The notes beneath the pieces are model-generated. The model was not told the origin of the DNA. It made no database searches and saw only the letters and a program-made list of their open reading frames with translations. This document shows, in pieces, positions 7,853-18,344 of a DNA stretch of 64,000 nt (position 1 is its first letter; each line of letters begins with the position of its first letter). The translations under genes were made by a program, and so were the position numbers. Source of the stretch: Ligilactobacillus sp900765635 (GTDB lineage: Bacteria > Bacillota > Bacilli > Lactobacillales > Lactobacillaceae); the NCBI RefSeq assembly GCF_949152225.1, contig NZ_CASCJC010000001.1, forward strand, positions 1,760,650 through 1,824,649, read 5' to 3'.

Positions 7853-9340
7853 ATGACAACTGCTAAAAAAAATACAACATTTGCCTTGAGTATCTTTGTC
7901 ATCGGCGTTTTTATGTCGGCCTTAGATAACGGGATTATCTCAAGTGCACTTTCAACTATCAATTATTCTTTTCATGTCAGCGAAGTCGCCGGAAGCTGGG
8001 GTATTACCCTTTATACGCTAGGTATGGCAATCTCAACTCCAATTATCGGTAAACTTGCTGATAACTATGGTCGTAAAAAACTTTTCTTAATTGAAATTGC
8101 TTTATTTGTCTTTGGTTCATTGCTAGTGGCATTAAGTCCTAATTTCACTTTCTTTTTGGTGGCACGTTTAGTGCAATCATTTGGTGGTGGCGGAATTTTC
8201 ATTATCGCTTCAAGCCACATCTTATCAACTTATCCTAAAAAACAACAAGGTAAGCTATTAGGTATTTTAGGTTCTGTTAATGGAATTGCTTCGATTGTTG
8301 GGCCTAATTTAGGAAGTTTAATCTTAAATTTGACCGGTAAATGGCATATGTTATTTATGATCAACTTACCCATCGCCATTTTCGTCTTGATTTCTGGAAT
8401 TATCAGCATTCCTGAAACAACTAATGCCAACGATAAAAAAGTTGATCTTAAAGGTTTGAGTTATTTAACTTTGGCGATTTTAAGCTTTATGTTGGCTGTA
8501 ACCAATGTCCAAAGTGGCTCACTTTTGGCAAGTTTAACTTCTGTTACTTTCATCTTACCGTTAATTTTAAGTATTATTTTTATTGCTTTACTTTTAAATA
8601 CCGAAAAAAACGTCAAAGATCATGTCGATCCATTCCTACCATACAACTTATTAAACAATCAACGCTTCGTCTTAACGCTTTTGATGGGCGCTTTGTCTGG
8701 TATGTTAATCGCTATTTTCGTCTTTATTCCAAGTTTTGTTGAACAAGCTTATGGAATCAGTGCCAACAACAGTGGTATTTACATGAGCGGCATCGGTCTG
8801 GGATCGATTTTTGGGGCTGGCATCGGTGGTGCTTTAGTTACCAAAATGGGGGCTCCTAAATCAATCGTTATTTCTGGTGCTTTATCAACTCTTGGATTTG
8901 GTTTAATTGCTTTGGCTTCTCCTAATCCATTAACCTTTATCTTGACTTCAACTGTGGCCGGATTAGGCTTTGGGATGTTGATGGGAGCGCCATTATCAGT
9001 TTTAATGTCGATGATTGCTGGCCCTAAAGATAGTGGCGTGGCTTTAGGAACACTATCTGTTAGCCGCCAAATTGGTTTAACAATTGCACCGACAATCTAT
9101 GCTGCTTTAGTGCAACAACAAATGTTTAATAGCTCATTAGCTAAGAATTATCCCGCTAAATCAATTGAGCAACTTTATATCAAATTACAAAATATTGATA
9201 ATTCTTCCTTACGTCAACATGTCTTGGAAATCTTCCATCAAAGCGCTAAAGGTGCTTATCAACATTTATTCTTTGCAGCTGTGATTTTTTCAGCTATTAT
9301 CTTAATTTGTGGAGCATACCTTAAGAAAAAAGCACATTAA
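7853..9340 (+). CDS. MFS multidrug efflux transporter (DHA2-like)
   Basis: The 495-residue exporter appears to have about 14 membrane segments, as in the drug:proton antiporter-2 family. Motif A is clear as GKLADNYGRKKLF near residue 65, and an early motif D1-like stretch LDNGIISSALSTI follows the first helix. The frame is open 13 codons upstream inside marR, but GAGGGG precedes the ATG at 7853, so that start is used. It is co-transcribed with marR. The substrate is unknown; exporters of this group pump quaternary amines, dyes or antibiotics. Confidence 0.9.
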   Translation: MTTAKKNTTFALSIFVIGVFMSALDNGIISSALSTINYSFHVSEVAGSWGITLYTLGMAISTPIIGKLADNYGRKKLFLIEIALFVFGSLLVALSPNFTFFLVARLVQSFGGGGIFIIASSHILSTYPKKQQGKLLGILGSVNGIASIVGPNLGSLILNLTGKWHMLFMINLPIAIFVLISGIISIPETTNANDKKVDLKGLSYLTLAILSFMLAVTNVQSGSLLASLTSVTFILPLILSIIFIALLLNTEKNVKDHVDPFLPYNLLNNQRFVLTLLMGALSGMLIAIFVFIPSFVEQAYGISANNSGIYMSGIGLGSIFGAGIGGALVTKMGAPKSIVISGALSTLGFGLIALASPNPLTFILTSTVAGLGFGMLMGAPLSVLMSMIAGPKDSGVALGTLSVSRQIGLTIAPTIYAALVQQQMFNSSLAKNYPAKSIEQLYIKLQNIDNSSLRQHVLEIFHQSAKGAYQHLFFAAVIFSAIILICGAYLKKKAH

Positions 9341-9386
9341 AAAAGAACTCTTTGCTGTTTAAAAAATAGCAAAGAGTTCTTTTTTA
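9341..9386. terminator. Bidirectional terminator between MFS gene and GH101 gene
   Basis: AAAAGAACTCTTTGCT/AGCAAAGAGTTCTTTT forms a 16-bp stem around a short A-rich loop, flanked by A- and T-tracts. It separates two convergent genes. Confidence 0.92.
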
Positions 9387-12300
9387 TTAGTGTCGCTTAT
9401 AAATAATTATTCCACCCAAAGCAACTAAGATAGTTATTCCTAAACCAATTGCAATACCATAATTAGCTGTTGCTTTTTGCGCCTTAGTTTTGGCTTTAGT
9501 TGCTGATTTAGTTACTTTATTTTTTGTTGCTTTTTGTGATGACTTTTGCTCATCGGTTGACTTAGTTTCTGATTGATTTTGCGTTGCTATATCTGAAGCA
9601 GTTATTTTTTCTCCTGCTGTTACAACTTTTTTAGAAACAGCAGGTGTATTTTTTGCCGTTGTTTTAGGTGTATCTGTCCGAACGACTCCTGTTTCAACTG
9701 TTTGATTATCATTTGACGAATCATCGACGACAACCTTTTTTTGTAGTTGTTTAATTGCTGTCTGTAGTTGAACAACTATTTGATCAATCTGAATTTGTGT
9801 CGCACTATTCAAATATAATAAATGCTTAGCTTGAGCCACTACTTGTTGGAGCTTTTGCCAACTATCTGAAGTGTAATCTTGTTCATTTAATTGTGAGATT
9901 TGCTTGATTAAAGTTGTTAATTTACTCTTATCTACCTCTTTTTTAGGAACTAAATTTGCTTGTAGCTTAGATAACTGATACGCCAGATTTAAAACTTCAG
10001 TCTGGGTTACTTCAGTTTGTTCTACTTGATCAAGCAGTTCTTGAGCTTTGGCCAAAGTTTCACTAAACTTAGTCGTATCTTGATATTTATCAAGATCAAC
10101 TTGTTTAGCTGCAGTAACTGCATCCGTTAGCGTTTGAATATCTATACTCGTCGCTAGTAATTCTAAATCGTTTAAACCTTGGGCTAGTTTTTCTGCAACT
10201 TGATCAATCTTACTTTGCTGAATTGTTGGCGTTTCTAAAAGCTTTTCTGCTTCCTTCATTATTGCTTGCACTTTTTGATAACTGTTTGTTGTATACTGAC
10301 TAGCATCTAATTTATCAAATTGATTCATTTCAGCTTGAAGTTTGGAAAAATCTGAAGCTTGTTCATATACAGCAAATTCTGCAGCCGAAGCAAATTGATT
10401 CTTAGCACTCAAAATTTCTAATTTGACATATTGGGCTTTAGTAGCTGCAAACTTCACTTTTTGAACTTCATTAACATCTTTGAAAGTTCCTTGATCAACT
10501 ACTTTAGTCCAAGCATCATCTTTAGCTTCTTTGACATATAAATTATATTTTTCAAGCTTCCCATTATCGCCACCTTGTGGACGTTGTAAATATGAAAATT
10601 GATTAAGCTTATAAACCTTTCCTAGATTAATTTCCACTATTGCTGGATTACTTTCAGAAACTGCAAATCCTGCATATGCACTATGCCAAATTGTATTTGG
10701 ATTATTATCAAAAGCTAATTTAATTGGGCCTTCATTTCCGGTTTGCGCCTGTTGTGTATTAGCCGAGACTACAAAATTATCAGCTGCAATTTTGACTGCA
10801 TCGCTAACCTTTGGACGAGATAACTTATTAGCTAAGCTTGCATTCAATTGTTCTAAAATATCATAAAATGCTGCTGCGCTAACATTTGTTTGACTTTGCA
10901 ATGCTTGTAATTTTTGTTTGCTTGCCTGAATAACTTGCCAATCTTCATCTAAGAAATATTCTTCTTTTACATTAGTTTGGGCTATAGCCGTTGCAATTAA
11001 TTCAGCTTGACTTTCAGGTTTTAATATTAATGCTTGATAAGCATTCGTTAAAGTTTGTGTTGCATTTGCAATTTCACTTTCAGTTACCCCCGCTTTCAAA
11101 TCAATTGCTTGAGCATCATTTAATGCGGATAAAAAGCTTTGAAGTTCTTTACCATCAACAATTGCGTTGCGGTCAACTAATTGTGCTTTTTTAATTGCTT
11201 TATGCAATTGTGTACGATCAACTAATGGTACAAGTTTATCTTTAGCTTGATTTAAGTTACTTGTCATTTGTTGAATTTCTTTAACCGTTACTTTTGACTT
11301 AGCTAAGAGCTTATCTGCTTGAGTTAAAATACTTTGGAAAGTTAGCCAATTTGAATCTTGTTTATAATCTGTAATCTGTAATGTTTTTAATTGTTCAACT
11401 AAAGTTTGTAACTCTTGTTTTTCTTGTGACGTAGCATATTTATCTAAATTTTCTAAAGCTTTTTCCAGCTTTTCATAAACTGCTTTAATTTGCTCATTTG
11501 TTGCGTTACTATTGTCATACACCTCTTGGGCTGCCTTTTTAGCTGTCAACATTGCTGTATACGATTTTTCAGTATAATCTTGTGGTTGTAACGCATCTGC
11601 TTGTGCAATTAATTCTCCTAAAGTTTCATGATTAATCGGCTTTTTAGCTTCAACATAGAAATTATCTAAATAATATTCTGATCCACTCTTCTTGGTTACA
11701 TCGATATAATAATCATCATAATTCCCCGTGGTAAACTTAAGCTCTAAATGTCCATTTTGATTTTGTAACGTTGCATCTGTGCTAGCGATTACCGCATGCT
11801 CTGTATCATTTGCTTCTTTGGCTTTGTCAGATTTCACAGCTAAAGTAAACGCATTAGCTGTTGGAGATTTATAATCTATACCTACAGTATATTCAGTATT
11901 TGGTTCTAATCTAACAGTTGATGGTAGCGTGCGTAGATAATCGCCTGCGCGAATTTTTAATGAATAATCTCCAGCAATTACATCAGTTGTGTATTCAGGA
12001 TTAATTGGATTTCTTTGTGATAAATGTGATTGATCAGATTCTGTCGATACAAATGGTCCAAAGCCTTGATCAATATTTTCAAAATCTTCCCAGTACAAAT
12101 ATTTTGTTGGTTGTGGATTTTGTCTTAGCGTGACCTTTGCTACTCTAACATCATCAAAATCAACTTGAAAATTTTCATCTTTTCCATTAGCTACACTAAG
12201 AACCAACTTAGCTGTTGTTGCTTTAGCTACAAAAGTAACCTTCATTCGTTGCGCATAAGTCTTGTATTTATCATTATGGTGAATTCCATAGATAACATTA

Positions 12301-15300
12301 CTCCGTGTCATATAATTTGTAACTGTTTGGTCACCATTTTCAACACTAATTGAAGCTTTACGTCCATCATCTGTGATTGCCCAGACGGATGCACTATAAG
12401 CTTGTCCTGGAACTAAATTAGTCATTGTTTGACTCACTTGTCCATCTTTGGTTCCCGTAATATATAGATGTGCATTGCCTAAATTATTATTTTTTATTTG
12501 AATATGGCTTACATCACCTGAGCTTGAACTTGGTTGCCAATTCTTAAAAGTATAAGAATCAAATCCCATATCTTTGATTGGCGAACCTTGTGACCAATCA
12601 ACGTTAGCTGCAGTTTTAATTTCAGCTTTAGCTAACTTGTCCTTATATAAAACATATCCTTGTTTAGCTTTGGCATCAATTGTAACTTCACCATTTGTCA
12701 CCGTTAAAGTTTTAGCATTAGTTTTACCTTTTTCATCTAAATTATATAGTGTTACGGTTTTAACATTTTTCCAAGAATTTGGTAATTGCCAAGTTGTTGT
12801 ACCACCTTCACGATTCCAATGGTAAATCTTAGATTCATTATCCCATGGAATAAATACTTTATTACCCTCTAAAACTTTTTTACCATCTTGTGTAATTACA
12901 TTTACGTTATTTTCAATTTTGGTTACAACTTGATTATTTTTACCTAAAACAGCTTGATTAGCAGTATATTGCATTACTGGATATTGAGCTAAATATTTGT
13001 TAGGTAGGACTTTTTCATAAAATGCTTGAATTGCATTGTAAAAATTCTTAGCATTTTGCCATCCATCAATCCCCACATCATCAGATGCTCGATCAGCTTC
13101 TCCATGGAAAAGTTGATCATTAGCAAAAATATCAGCTTGGTTATTATCTACAAATCTTACTAAATTTCCTGCACCGCCAAAATTCGAACCAATATGATGT
13201 GCAAAAACACTATAAGATACCATTTCATCCACATATTCAGTCCCAAGAGCCATCCCACGTCGATTAATATTATCCACTAACTTATACATTGGCCATCTTG
13301 TTCCAAAGAATACATCAATATATGTTGTTGCAATTTTATTAGCTGTATCCTTATCGTAAAGTTGACTAAAACGTGCATCTAAACCATTTGAGCTCGTATC
13401 TAAATCATCATTTTCACGAACAATTTGTTGTGCGGTATCATACCATGACCATGCACCTAAATCAGTTTTGATTTTCCCATATTCCGGTGACTCTGGATAT
13501 ACATCAGTTTGATTAATATGGATTCCAATTTTGGCATTCCATTTCTCAGCATTATCAAGTAATGTTTTGAAATCTTCCAAACCACCTGCATGTTTATTAT
13601 AGTTTGCAAAATCTGGATGCGAAGAATCATGCCCTTCTCCTTGATAGCCTTTAATAATGATATTTTGCCCAAAATTATCAGTTGCTAATGACATTTTTTT
13701 TGCATTATCCAAAATACGTAAAAATGGATATTGCGCTTCAGAACCAACATTCATTGCAATCATGCTCCAATTGCTAGTTGCTATATCGGCTCCTGTCTTA
13801 CGTGGTAAACAATCATCACGTAAAGCAATTGCTCCATCTTGATAATCAACTTTATTATCTTGATTACGGTCTTTAGTAATAGAAACCTTAGTCCACATAT
13901 TATCTCCAAGTTTCTTACCATCTAAACCGCGATAAGCATATTCATTCATCCATAAACCCGTAGAAGTATGATCTCCAACGTTAAATGTTTGATAAGCAAT
14001 TTCATGACGATTTTTGTATGATTGTTCCCCAATTGCGGCCGCTACATTATCATTACTTAAAACGGCCAAAGTCGTCTCATTATATGTCTTTTGTGCAGTA
14101 GCCTGTGCTAGTTGTAGAGTTGTTTCATTTTGATAATTATTTACTTTTAAACTTGCATTAGGCTCTTGACTACTCATCGAAACTAAACTTTGTCCTGGAA
14201 AATTTAGAGTATATAGTTTTTCATGATCGTCAATTACATTAGCAATTTTTAGAGTTAAAGTATTGTCTTTAACTTCAAAAATCACATCAAATGACATCGC
14301 AAGTTCATTAATTTTTACATGATAAGTTATCGAACTAGGATTTACCTCGCTTTTTACTTCTGGTTTGTATAAGGTATTATTAACTTCTAATTGATGCAAA
14401 GCTAATTCTTGGCCGTTAATTGTTTGGCCATCTAAATCATAAGAAATTACTCGAGGAAAATCTTTATCTAATTTAACTGTCATCTGATTAGATTTAATTG
14501 TTGTTTCTGTTATATCTTCTGTAACAACTTGTGGTGCTTTAGCAGTTTGTTGCTTAAATTGATAGACATTCATGCCTGTACTATTGCTACAATAAAATCC
14601 AACTTTACCTGGATTTTGTGTTATTCCATTAACTTGTCCAGTATAAATTTCTTCATTATCAACAAAAATCGTTATCACATCGTCAATAACACGAACTTTG
14701 ATTTTATAGGGTTTAACTCTACCAGACAAAATAAAACCACTATCTTGAATATCTGCTACTTTTCCTTTAGGGGTATAAACTCCCCAATTAGTATAATGTT
14801 GTCCATATTGACTTGCTGGTCCAACATAGAGATAATCATTTGGTGAATTATATCGTAAAACCACCCCGTAATTACAGTTATTATTCATCGGATCATATAA
14901 AAATTCAACTTCTTGATTTTTTAATGTTTCTGATTGCTGATCAATGAATAAACCATCACCTTGCATTTGGGCTACTTTATTATTTTCATTCCAAACTAAA
15001 TTTCCATTGCCAGTAACTTTTTCAAATCCTGTAATTCCTTGGCTAAAGTCTCTTTGATAAGACACTTCTTTATCTGGTTTATTAATCATAATACTACAAG
15101 TTTTCTTTTGCCCGTCTGAAAACTCAAATGTTAAATCTGTATTAGCAATATCCTTAATTTTTGCTAGATAACTCTTTTTCAAAGTTACTGTTGCATTTTT
15201 TAAATCATAATCAACATTAGCGGTTAGACTTTCTTGTCCATTTTTAATTGCTACCAATTTAGGTGTAGTATCATTCAAATTAATTTGAACATCATTTTTT

Positions 15301-15998
15301 CCAACTTCATCATAATCTAAGGCTATATTACTAGGTGTTAAAGTTATTTCTTTAGCTAGTTGCCCGGTCTTAATTTGCGTAAGATTTAACTGACAATCAT
15401 ACCCATCAGCCTTTACCCCCCATAGGCGCATTCCAATTTTTCCTGTTTTAGGATTAGCAAATTCACTAATTACTTGATTAATAATCTCTTTACCATCTTC
15501 AAGGACTCTAATTGTTGTTCCTCGATACTCTACTTTAATTTTGTGATTTTCCCCGGTAGTGGCAAAACTTTGTTTAGTTGAATTAACACTTCCCCAACTT
15601 CCATCGCCCTTAAACCAAGTCCAATTGCCACTATCAACTCCGATTCCTTGCCAATCGGTTGGATTATTATAGCGGAAGATAATCCCAAAACGAGCATTCT
15701 TGATATTATTGATATTCATCTCAACATATCCATCTGTTCTTGACTCAGCTTTGGTATCTGCAAAAATTGTATTATCATCGGAATTTAAATTTAAGTAATT
15801 CCCAAAACCTTCATTTTTAATCGCCAAACTACCATTGCCACTTACTTTTTGCCATCCTGATAACTCATCTGTAGTCGATGCCTTTGAATGTGCAGTCGTT
15901 GTTTGAGCATAAGTAATTAACGAGCCAAAAGGTAATAAATTGGTACACATACATGTAATTGTCAAAACTGATAACAATTTCTTGTTGATTTTCCTCAT
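9387..15998 (-). CDS. Secreted GH101 endo-alpha-N-acetylgalactosaminidase, membrane-tethered
   Basis: This 2203-residue surface enzyme would release Gal-beta-1,3-GalNAc from Ser/Thr of mucin glycoproteins. The N-terminus has a signal peptide (basic MRKINKK, hydrophobic core, cleavage near YAQT at 30-32). Two jelly-roll modules (about 45-215 and 305-490) precede the catalytic region (about 500-1150). Within it TYIDVFFG carries the likely nucleophile D895 and ALGTEYVD the likely acid/base E921, by analogy with the pneumococcal enzyme. Carbohydrate-binding-like modules follow, then FIVAR helical repeats (about 1490-1750), an F5/8C discoidin module (about 1760-1900) and more FIVAR repeats to about 2110. 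The C-terminus is a Lys/Thr/Ser-rich linker and one membrane helix ending YKRH. No LPXTG precedes the helix, so sortase anchoring is unlikely. AGAGGAG precedes the start. Confidence 0.9.
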   Translation of the reverse strand: MRKINKKLLSVLTITCMCTNLLPFGSLITYAQTTTAHSKASTTDELSGWQKVSGNGSLAIKNEGFGNYLNLNSDDNTIFADTKAESRTDGYVEMNINNIKNARFGIIFRYNNPTDWQGIGVDSGNWTWFKGDGSWGSVNSTKQSFATTGENHKIKVEYRGTTIRVLEDGKEIINQVISEFANPKTGKIGMRLWGVKADGYDCQLNLTQIKTGQLAKEITLTPSNIALDYDEVGKNDVQINLNDTTPKLVAIKNGQESLTANVDYDLKNATVTLKKSYLAKIKDIANTDLTFEFSDGQKKTCSIMINKPDKEVSYQRDFSQGITGFEKVTGNGNLVWNENNKVAQMQGDGLFIDQQSETLKNQEVEFLYDPMNNNCNYGVVLRYNSPNDYLYVGPASQYGQHYTNWGVYTPKGKVADIQDSGFILSGRVKPYKIKVRVIDDVITIFVDNEEIYTGQVNGITQNPGKVGFYCSNSTGMNVYQFKQQTAKAPQVVTEDITETTIKSNQMTVKLDKDFPRVISYDLDGQTINGQELALHQLEVNNTLYKPEVKSEVNPSSITYHVKINELAMSFDVIFEVKDNTLTLKIANVIDDHEKLYTLNFPGQSLVSMSSQEPNASLKVNNYQNETTLQLAQATAQKTYNETTLAVLSNDNVAAAIGEQSYKNRHEIAYQTFNVGDHTSTGLWMNEYAYRGLDGKKLGDNMWTKVSITKDRNQDNKVDYQDGAIALRDDCLPRKTGADIATSNWSMIAMNVGSEAQYPFLRILDNAKKMSLATDNFGQNIIIKGYQGEGHDSSHPDFANYNKHAGGLEDFKTLLDNAEKWNAKIGIHINQTDVYPESPEYGKIKTDLGAWSWYDTAQQIVRENDDLDTSSNGLDARFSQLYDKDTANKIATTYIDVFFGTRWPMYKLVDNINRRGMALGTEYVDEMVSYSVFAHHIGSNFGGAGNLVRFVDNNQADIFANDQLFHGEADRASDDVGIDGWQNAKNFYNAIQAFYEKVLPNKYLAQYPVMQYTANQAVLGKNNQVVTKIENNVNVITQDGKKVLEGNKVFIPWDNESKIYHWNREGGTTTWQLPNSWKNVKTVTLYNLDEKGKTNAKTLTVTNGEVTIDAKAKQGYVLYKDKLAKAEIKTAANVDWSQGSPIKDMGFDSYTFKNWQPSSSSGDVSHIQIKNNNLGNAHLYITGTKDGQVSQTMTNLVPGQAYSASVWAITDDGRKASISVENGDQTVTNYMTRSNVIYGIHHNDKYKTYAQRMKVTFVAKATTAKLVLSVANGKDENFQVDFDDVRVAKVTLRQNPQPTKYLYWEDFENIDQGFGPFVSTESDQSHLSQRNPINPEYTTDVIAGDYSLKIRAGDYLRTLPSTVRLEPNTEYTVGIDYKSPTANAFTLAVKSDKAKEANDTEHAVIASTDATLQNQNGHLELKFTTGNYDDYYIDVTKKSGSEYYLDNFYVEAKKPINHETLGELIAQADALQPQDYTEKSYTAMLTAKKAAQEVYDNSNATNEQIKAVYEKLEKALENLDKYATSQEKQELQTLVEQLKTLQITDYKQDSNWLTFQSILTQADKLLAKSKVTVKEIQQMTSNLNQAKDKLVPLVDRTQLHKAIKKAQLVDRNAIVDGKELQSFLSALNDAQAIDLKAGVTESEIANATQTLTNAYQALILKPESQAELIATAIAQTNVKEEYFLDEDWQVIQASKQKLQALQSQTNVSAAAFYDILEQLNASLANKLSRPKVSDAVKIAADNFVVSANTQQAQTGNEGPIKLAFDNNPNTIWHSAYAGFAVSESNPAIVEINLGKVYKLNQFSYLQRPQGGDNGKLEKYNLYVKEAKDDAWTKVVDQGTFKDVNEVQKVKFAATKAQYVKLEILSAKNQFASAAEFAVYEQASDFSKLQAEMNQFDKLDASQYTTNSYQKVQAIMKEAEKLLETPTIQQSKIDQVAEKLAQGLNDLELLATSIDIQTLTDAVTAAKQVDLDKYQDTTKFSETLAKAQELLDQVEQTEVTQTEVLNLAYQLSKLQANLVPKKEVDKSKLTTLIKQISQLNEQDYTSDSWQKLQQVVAQAKHLLYLNSATQIQIDQIVVQLQTAIKQLQKKVVVDDSSNDNQTVETGVVRTDTPKTTAKNTPAVSKKVVTAGEKITASDIATQNQSETKSTDEQKSSQKATKNKVTKSATKAKTKAQKATANYGIAIGLGITILVALGGIIIYKRH

Positions 15999-16021
15999 GT
16001 CAAAAACTCCTCTTAAAATTC

Positions 16022-16036
16022 TTTAAGCGCTTACAA
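16022..16036 (-). promoter_or_regulatory. cre-like site in the GH101 leader
   Basis: TTGTAAGCGCTTAAA (minus strand) fits the CcpA consensus except for one base at its end. It lies 24-38 bp before the GH101 start codon, upstream of the ribosome site, where bound CcpA would block the promoter or act as a roadblock. This suggests catabolite repression of mucin degradation. Confidence 0.55.
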
Positions 16037-16223
16037 AAAGAAGTATAAACTATTGAATAATCACTATCAAGCACATTTTTTAGTAAATATACAGCTTAAT
16101 CTAATGTTTTTTACATAATATAAAACCAATTTTTTGAACGAACTTAATATATTAAATCCCACAACTATACCATTCAAAAAGCTAACTTCAAAAAAATAAA
16201 AAACATTCAGATTTTTTACAATC

Positions 16224-17002
16224 TGAAGTGCAACAAAAAAGTTAGACAAAAATAAAATATTTTTAAGCAGCTAAGACATAGGTTTGGTAATCAACCGGAC
16301 TCATGTTTTTTGTTTTATTGGAAATTCGATCATTATTGTACCAATTGACATATTTGTTAAAGAACTGTGTGAACTGAGAAATATTCTTTTGGCAAGTTTT
16401 GTTGTTCAACCCTGATCTGATCCACAATTATTGTTTTCTCCTTAGCTTTGAGGATCCGAACAGGGTCAACGATTTTTTTAAGATATCACGCTCCATTTTG
16501 GCTTGACGTAATTCACTCTTTAGTGCCGCAATTTCATCACTTTCCTTTTTTAAAATTTTACGTGCATCCTTCTTTGTCATTTTTGACATCTTACTTGGCC
16601 TACCTTTCTTCTTGGGTTTCAAGACCTCAGATCCACCTTCCATAAACAACTTCAACCAGATAGATATCTATGAACACAAAAGATTATGGGAAGACGCTGC
16701 TTTGGACATTGAAACATCATTATTTAGGTAGTAGTTTATCACACGAAGTTTAAAATCAACAGTAAATTTACGTTTGAAATATCGTAATTTCAACCCTTCG
16801 GGTCCTTTTAAATTGTATACAGTCCACCATTTTTTTAAGGTATCTTTTGGTAAAGAATACTTATTTTCTAGACATCGTTGTGAACAGCCAGTATCTAGGT
16901 ATTCTTGAATAAGATCTAATTTGAATTTTTGAGTATATTTAGTCATACGAAAAAAGCACCTCACAATTGCTAGACTTTGTCTAACAATTGTAAGGCACTT
17001 CA
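16224..17002 (-). mobile_element. IS3-family element, internally deleted relic (779 bp)
   Basis: Both ends survive: TGAAGTGC...TTAGACA at 16224-16248 and its inverted match at 16978-17002, flanked by a 3-bp ATC duplication. Minus-strand orfA starts at 16946 (MTKYTQKFKLD..., helix-turn-helix) and is interrupted by a TAG at 16668-16670 where the family has Gln. The same frame continues to 16428 through a GRPSKMSKMTKKDARK stretch and a leucine-zipper-like coiled coil. Nearly all of orfB is gone; only its last 40 or so codons remain (16261 to about 16390: FFNKYVNWYNNDRISN...VDYQTYVLAA). The element cannot make transposase, but its ends could still be mobilised in trans. Confidence 0.85.
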
Positions 17003-17019
17003 ATCTGAATATTTTTTGT

Positions 17020-18315
17020 TTACATTGCTTGTTCTTGCATTTTTTCGTTATGTTCACACACTTTGAAGAATGGCAGATAAATAACCATTGCTACAAAGAT
17101 TAAAGCAATCCAAAAGACCACGTTACGCCAATCCATCGTTGACATGTAGGCTTGAGCAAAAAATGGTGTAAATGACGGATCAACAATATAACCTAGACTG
17201 ATCAAACCAATCTTTTGTGCTCCATAAGTCAACAAGAGGTTTACGATTGGTGCTAAGATAAATGGAATACCTAAGATCGGGTTAAAGACAATTGGACTAC
17301 CAAAAATTACGGGTTCATTAATACTACACATTCCTGGAATAAAGGATAAACGTCCAATACTACGGAATTTTTCAACACGACTAAACATCATCAATAAAAC
17401 TAACCCTAAAGTATTGCCGGCTCCGCCTAAAACGGAAATTCTAAACATTTGCAAGTTGATCAAATGGCTAGCTGCTTGGCCATGATTGATTAAATCAGCA
17501 TTCATCCCACTTTGTGAAACACCTAGGGCAAACAAAATCGGAAAGACGATACTTGTCCCGTTAACGCCGATTAACCATAAAAAATTACCGATTGTCACGA
17601 TCAAGATAAAGCCCCAAAGATTTGTTGCAATCGAGGTAGCCGGTGTCAATAACTTCGTGATAAATTCAGGGAAAGAAGCATGTGTCCAAGAATGAATCAA
17701 TAAATTAGCACCATAAAAGACCAAAATATTAACTGTTAATGGAATCAATGAATTAATAAAGGTCGTCACCATTGGCGGTACCGTGCTTGGCATATTAATC
17801 TTTAAACCATCACGATCAACTAAGCGATTTAATTCAACAGATAACAACCCAATTAAGATTGCCACAAATAAACCGTTAGTTCCCAAATAATCCATCGCTA
17901 ACTTGTTATCTTTAACATCGGTCGCTACCATCATGAAGATGATTAACGCCATCATTCCATCCATTGGAGCGTTGCGCTCATAGGTTTTACTTAACTCATG
18001 GCCAATTCCAAAGGCACAAACAATCCCATAGATGCCCATCGTCATGTTGTAAGGCAAGGTGATAGCATCATAGTTAGCCACCGCAAAGTCCTTCCAACTA
18101 GCCATAAAATGCATGAAAAAGTTGGCTGTTTCTGGGTTGTATCTATCTAGGTTAATTGGGGGATTCGCAAAAATCAAGAAAAATGACCCAATCACCAAGA
18201 AAGGCAAACCAAACATCATCCCGTTGGCGATTGCTTGTAGGTGCCGTTGATTACCTAGTTTGACGCCAATTGGCGAAAGAACCTTATCTAATTTTGCAAG
18301 CAGTCCATTTTGCAT
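17020..18315 (-). CDS. PTS lactose/cellobiose-family EIIC permease
   Basis: The 431-residue membrane permease has about ten hydrophobic segments. The family signatures are INMPSTVPPMVTTFINSLIP near residue 175, a LIGVNGTSIVFP motif near 250 and CSINEPVIFGSPIVFNP near 330, with the NEP glutamate conserved. AAGGAG lies nine bases before the ATG. It follows the RarA-C-terminal-like gene at 18345 by 29 bp, so both are in one leftward operon divergent from an RpiR regulator. No EIIA, EIIB or glycosidase gene is adjacent, so the substrate is unknown. Its neighbour GH101 releases a disaccharide, but a functional link is only suggestive. The IS relic begins 18 bp past the stop codon and may have separated the operon from downstream genes. 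Confidence 0.88.
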   Translation of the reverse strand: MQNGLLAKLDKVLSPIGVKLGNQRHLQAIANGMMFGLPFLVIGSFFLIFANPPINLDRYNPETANFFMHFMASWKDFAVANYDAITLPYNMTMGIYGIVCAFGIGHELSKTYERNAPMDGMMALIIFMMVATDVKDNKLAMDYLGTNGLFVAILIGLLSVELNRLVDRDGLKINMPSTVPPMVTTFINSLIPLTVNILVFYGANLLIHSWTHASFPEFITKLLTPATSIATNLWGFILIVTIGNFLWLIGVNGTSIVFPILFALGVSQSGMNADLINHGQAASHLINLQMFRISVLGGAGNTLGLVLLMMFSRVEKFRSIGRLSFIPGMCSINEPVIFGSPIVFNPILGIPFILAPIVNLLLTYGAQKIGLISLGYIVDPSFTPFFAQAYMSTMDWRNVVFWIALIFVAMVIYLPFFKVCEHNEKMQEQAM

Positions 18316-18344
18316 CGTGATTAAAACTCCTTTTCTAATGTTGA

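Noticed and set aside
10991..13842. Open frames on the plus strand inside the GH101 gene (for example 10991-11194, 12574-12825, 13657-13842)
   Set aside because: They lie opposite a continuous 2203-codon gene, have no ribosome sites and show no protein features.
16067..16249. 60-codon minus-strand frame upstream of GH101
   Set aside because: It crosses the left end of the IS relic and has low-complexity hydrophobic composition with no ribosome site.
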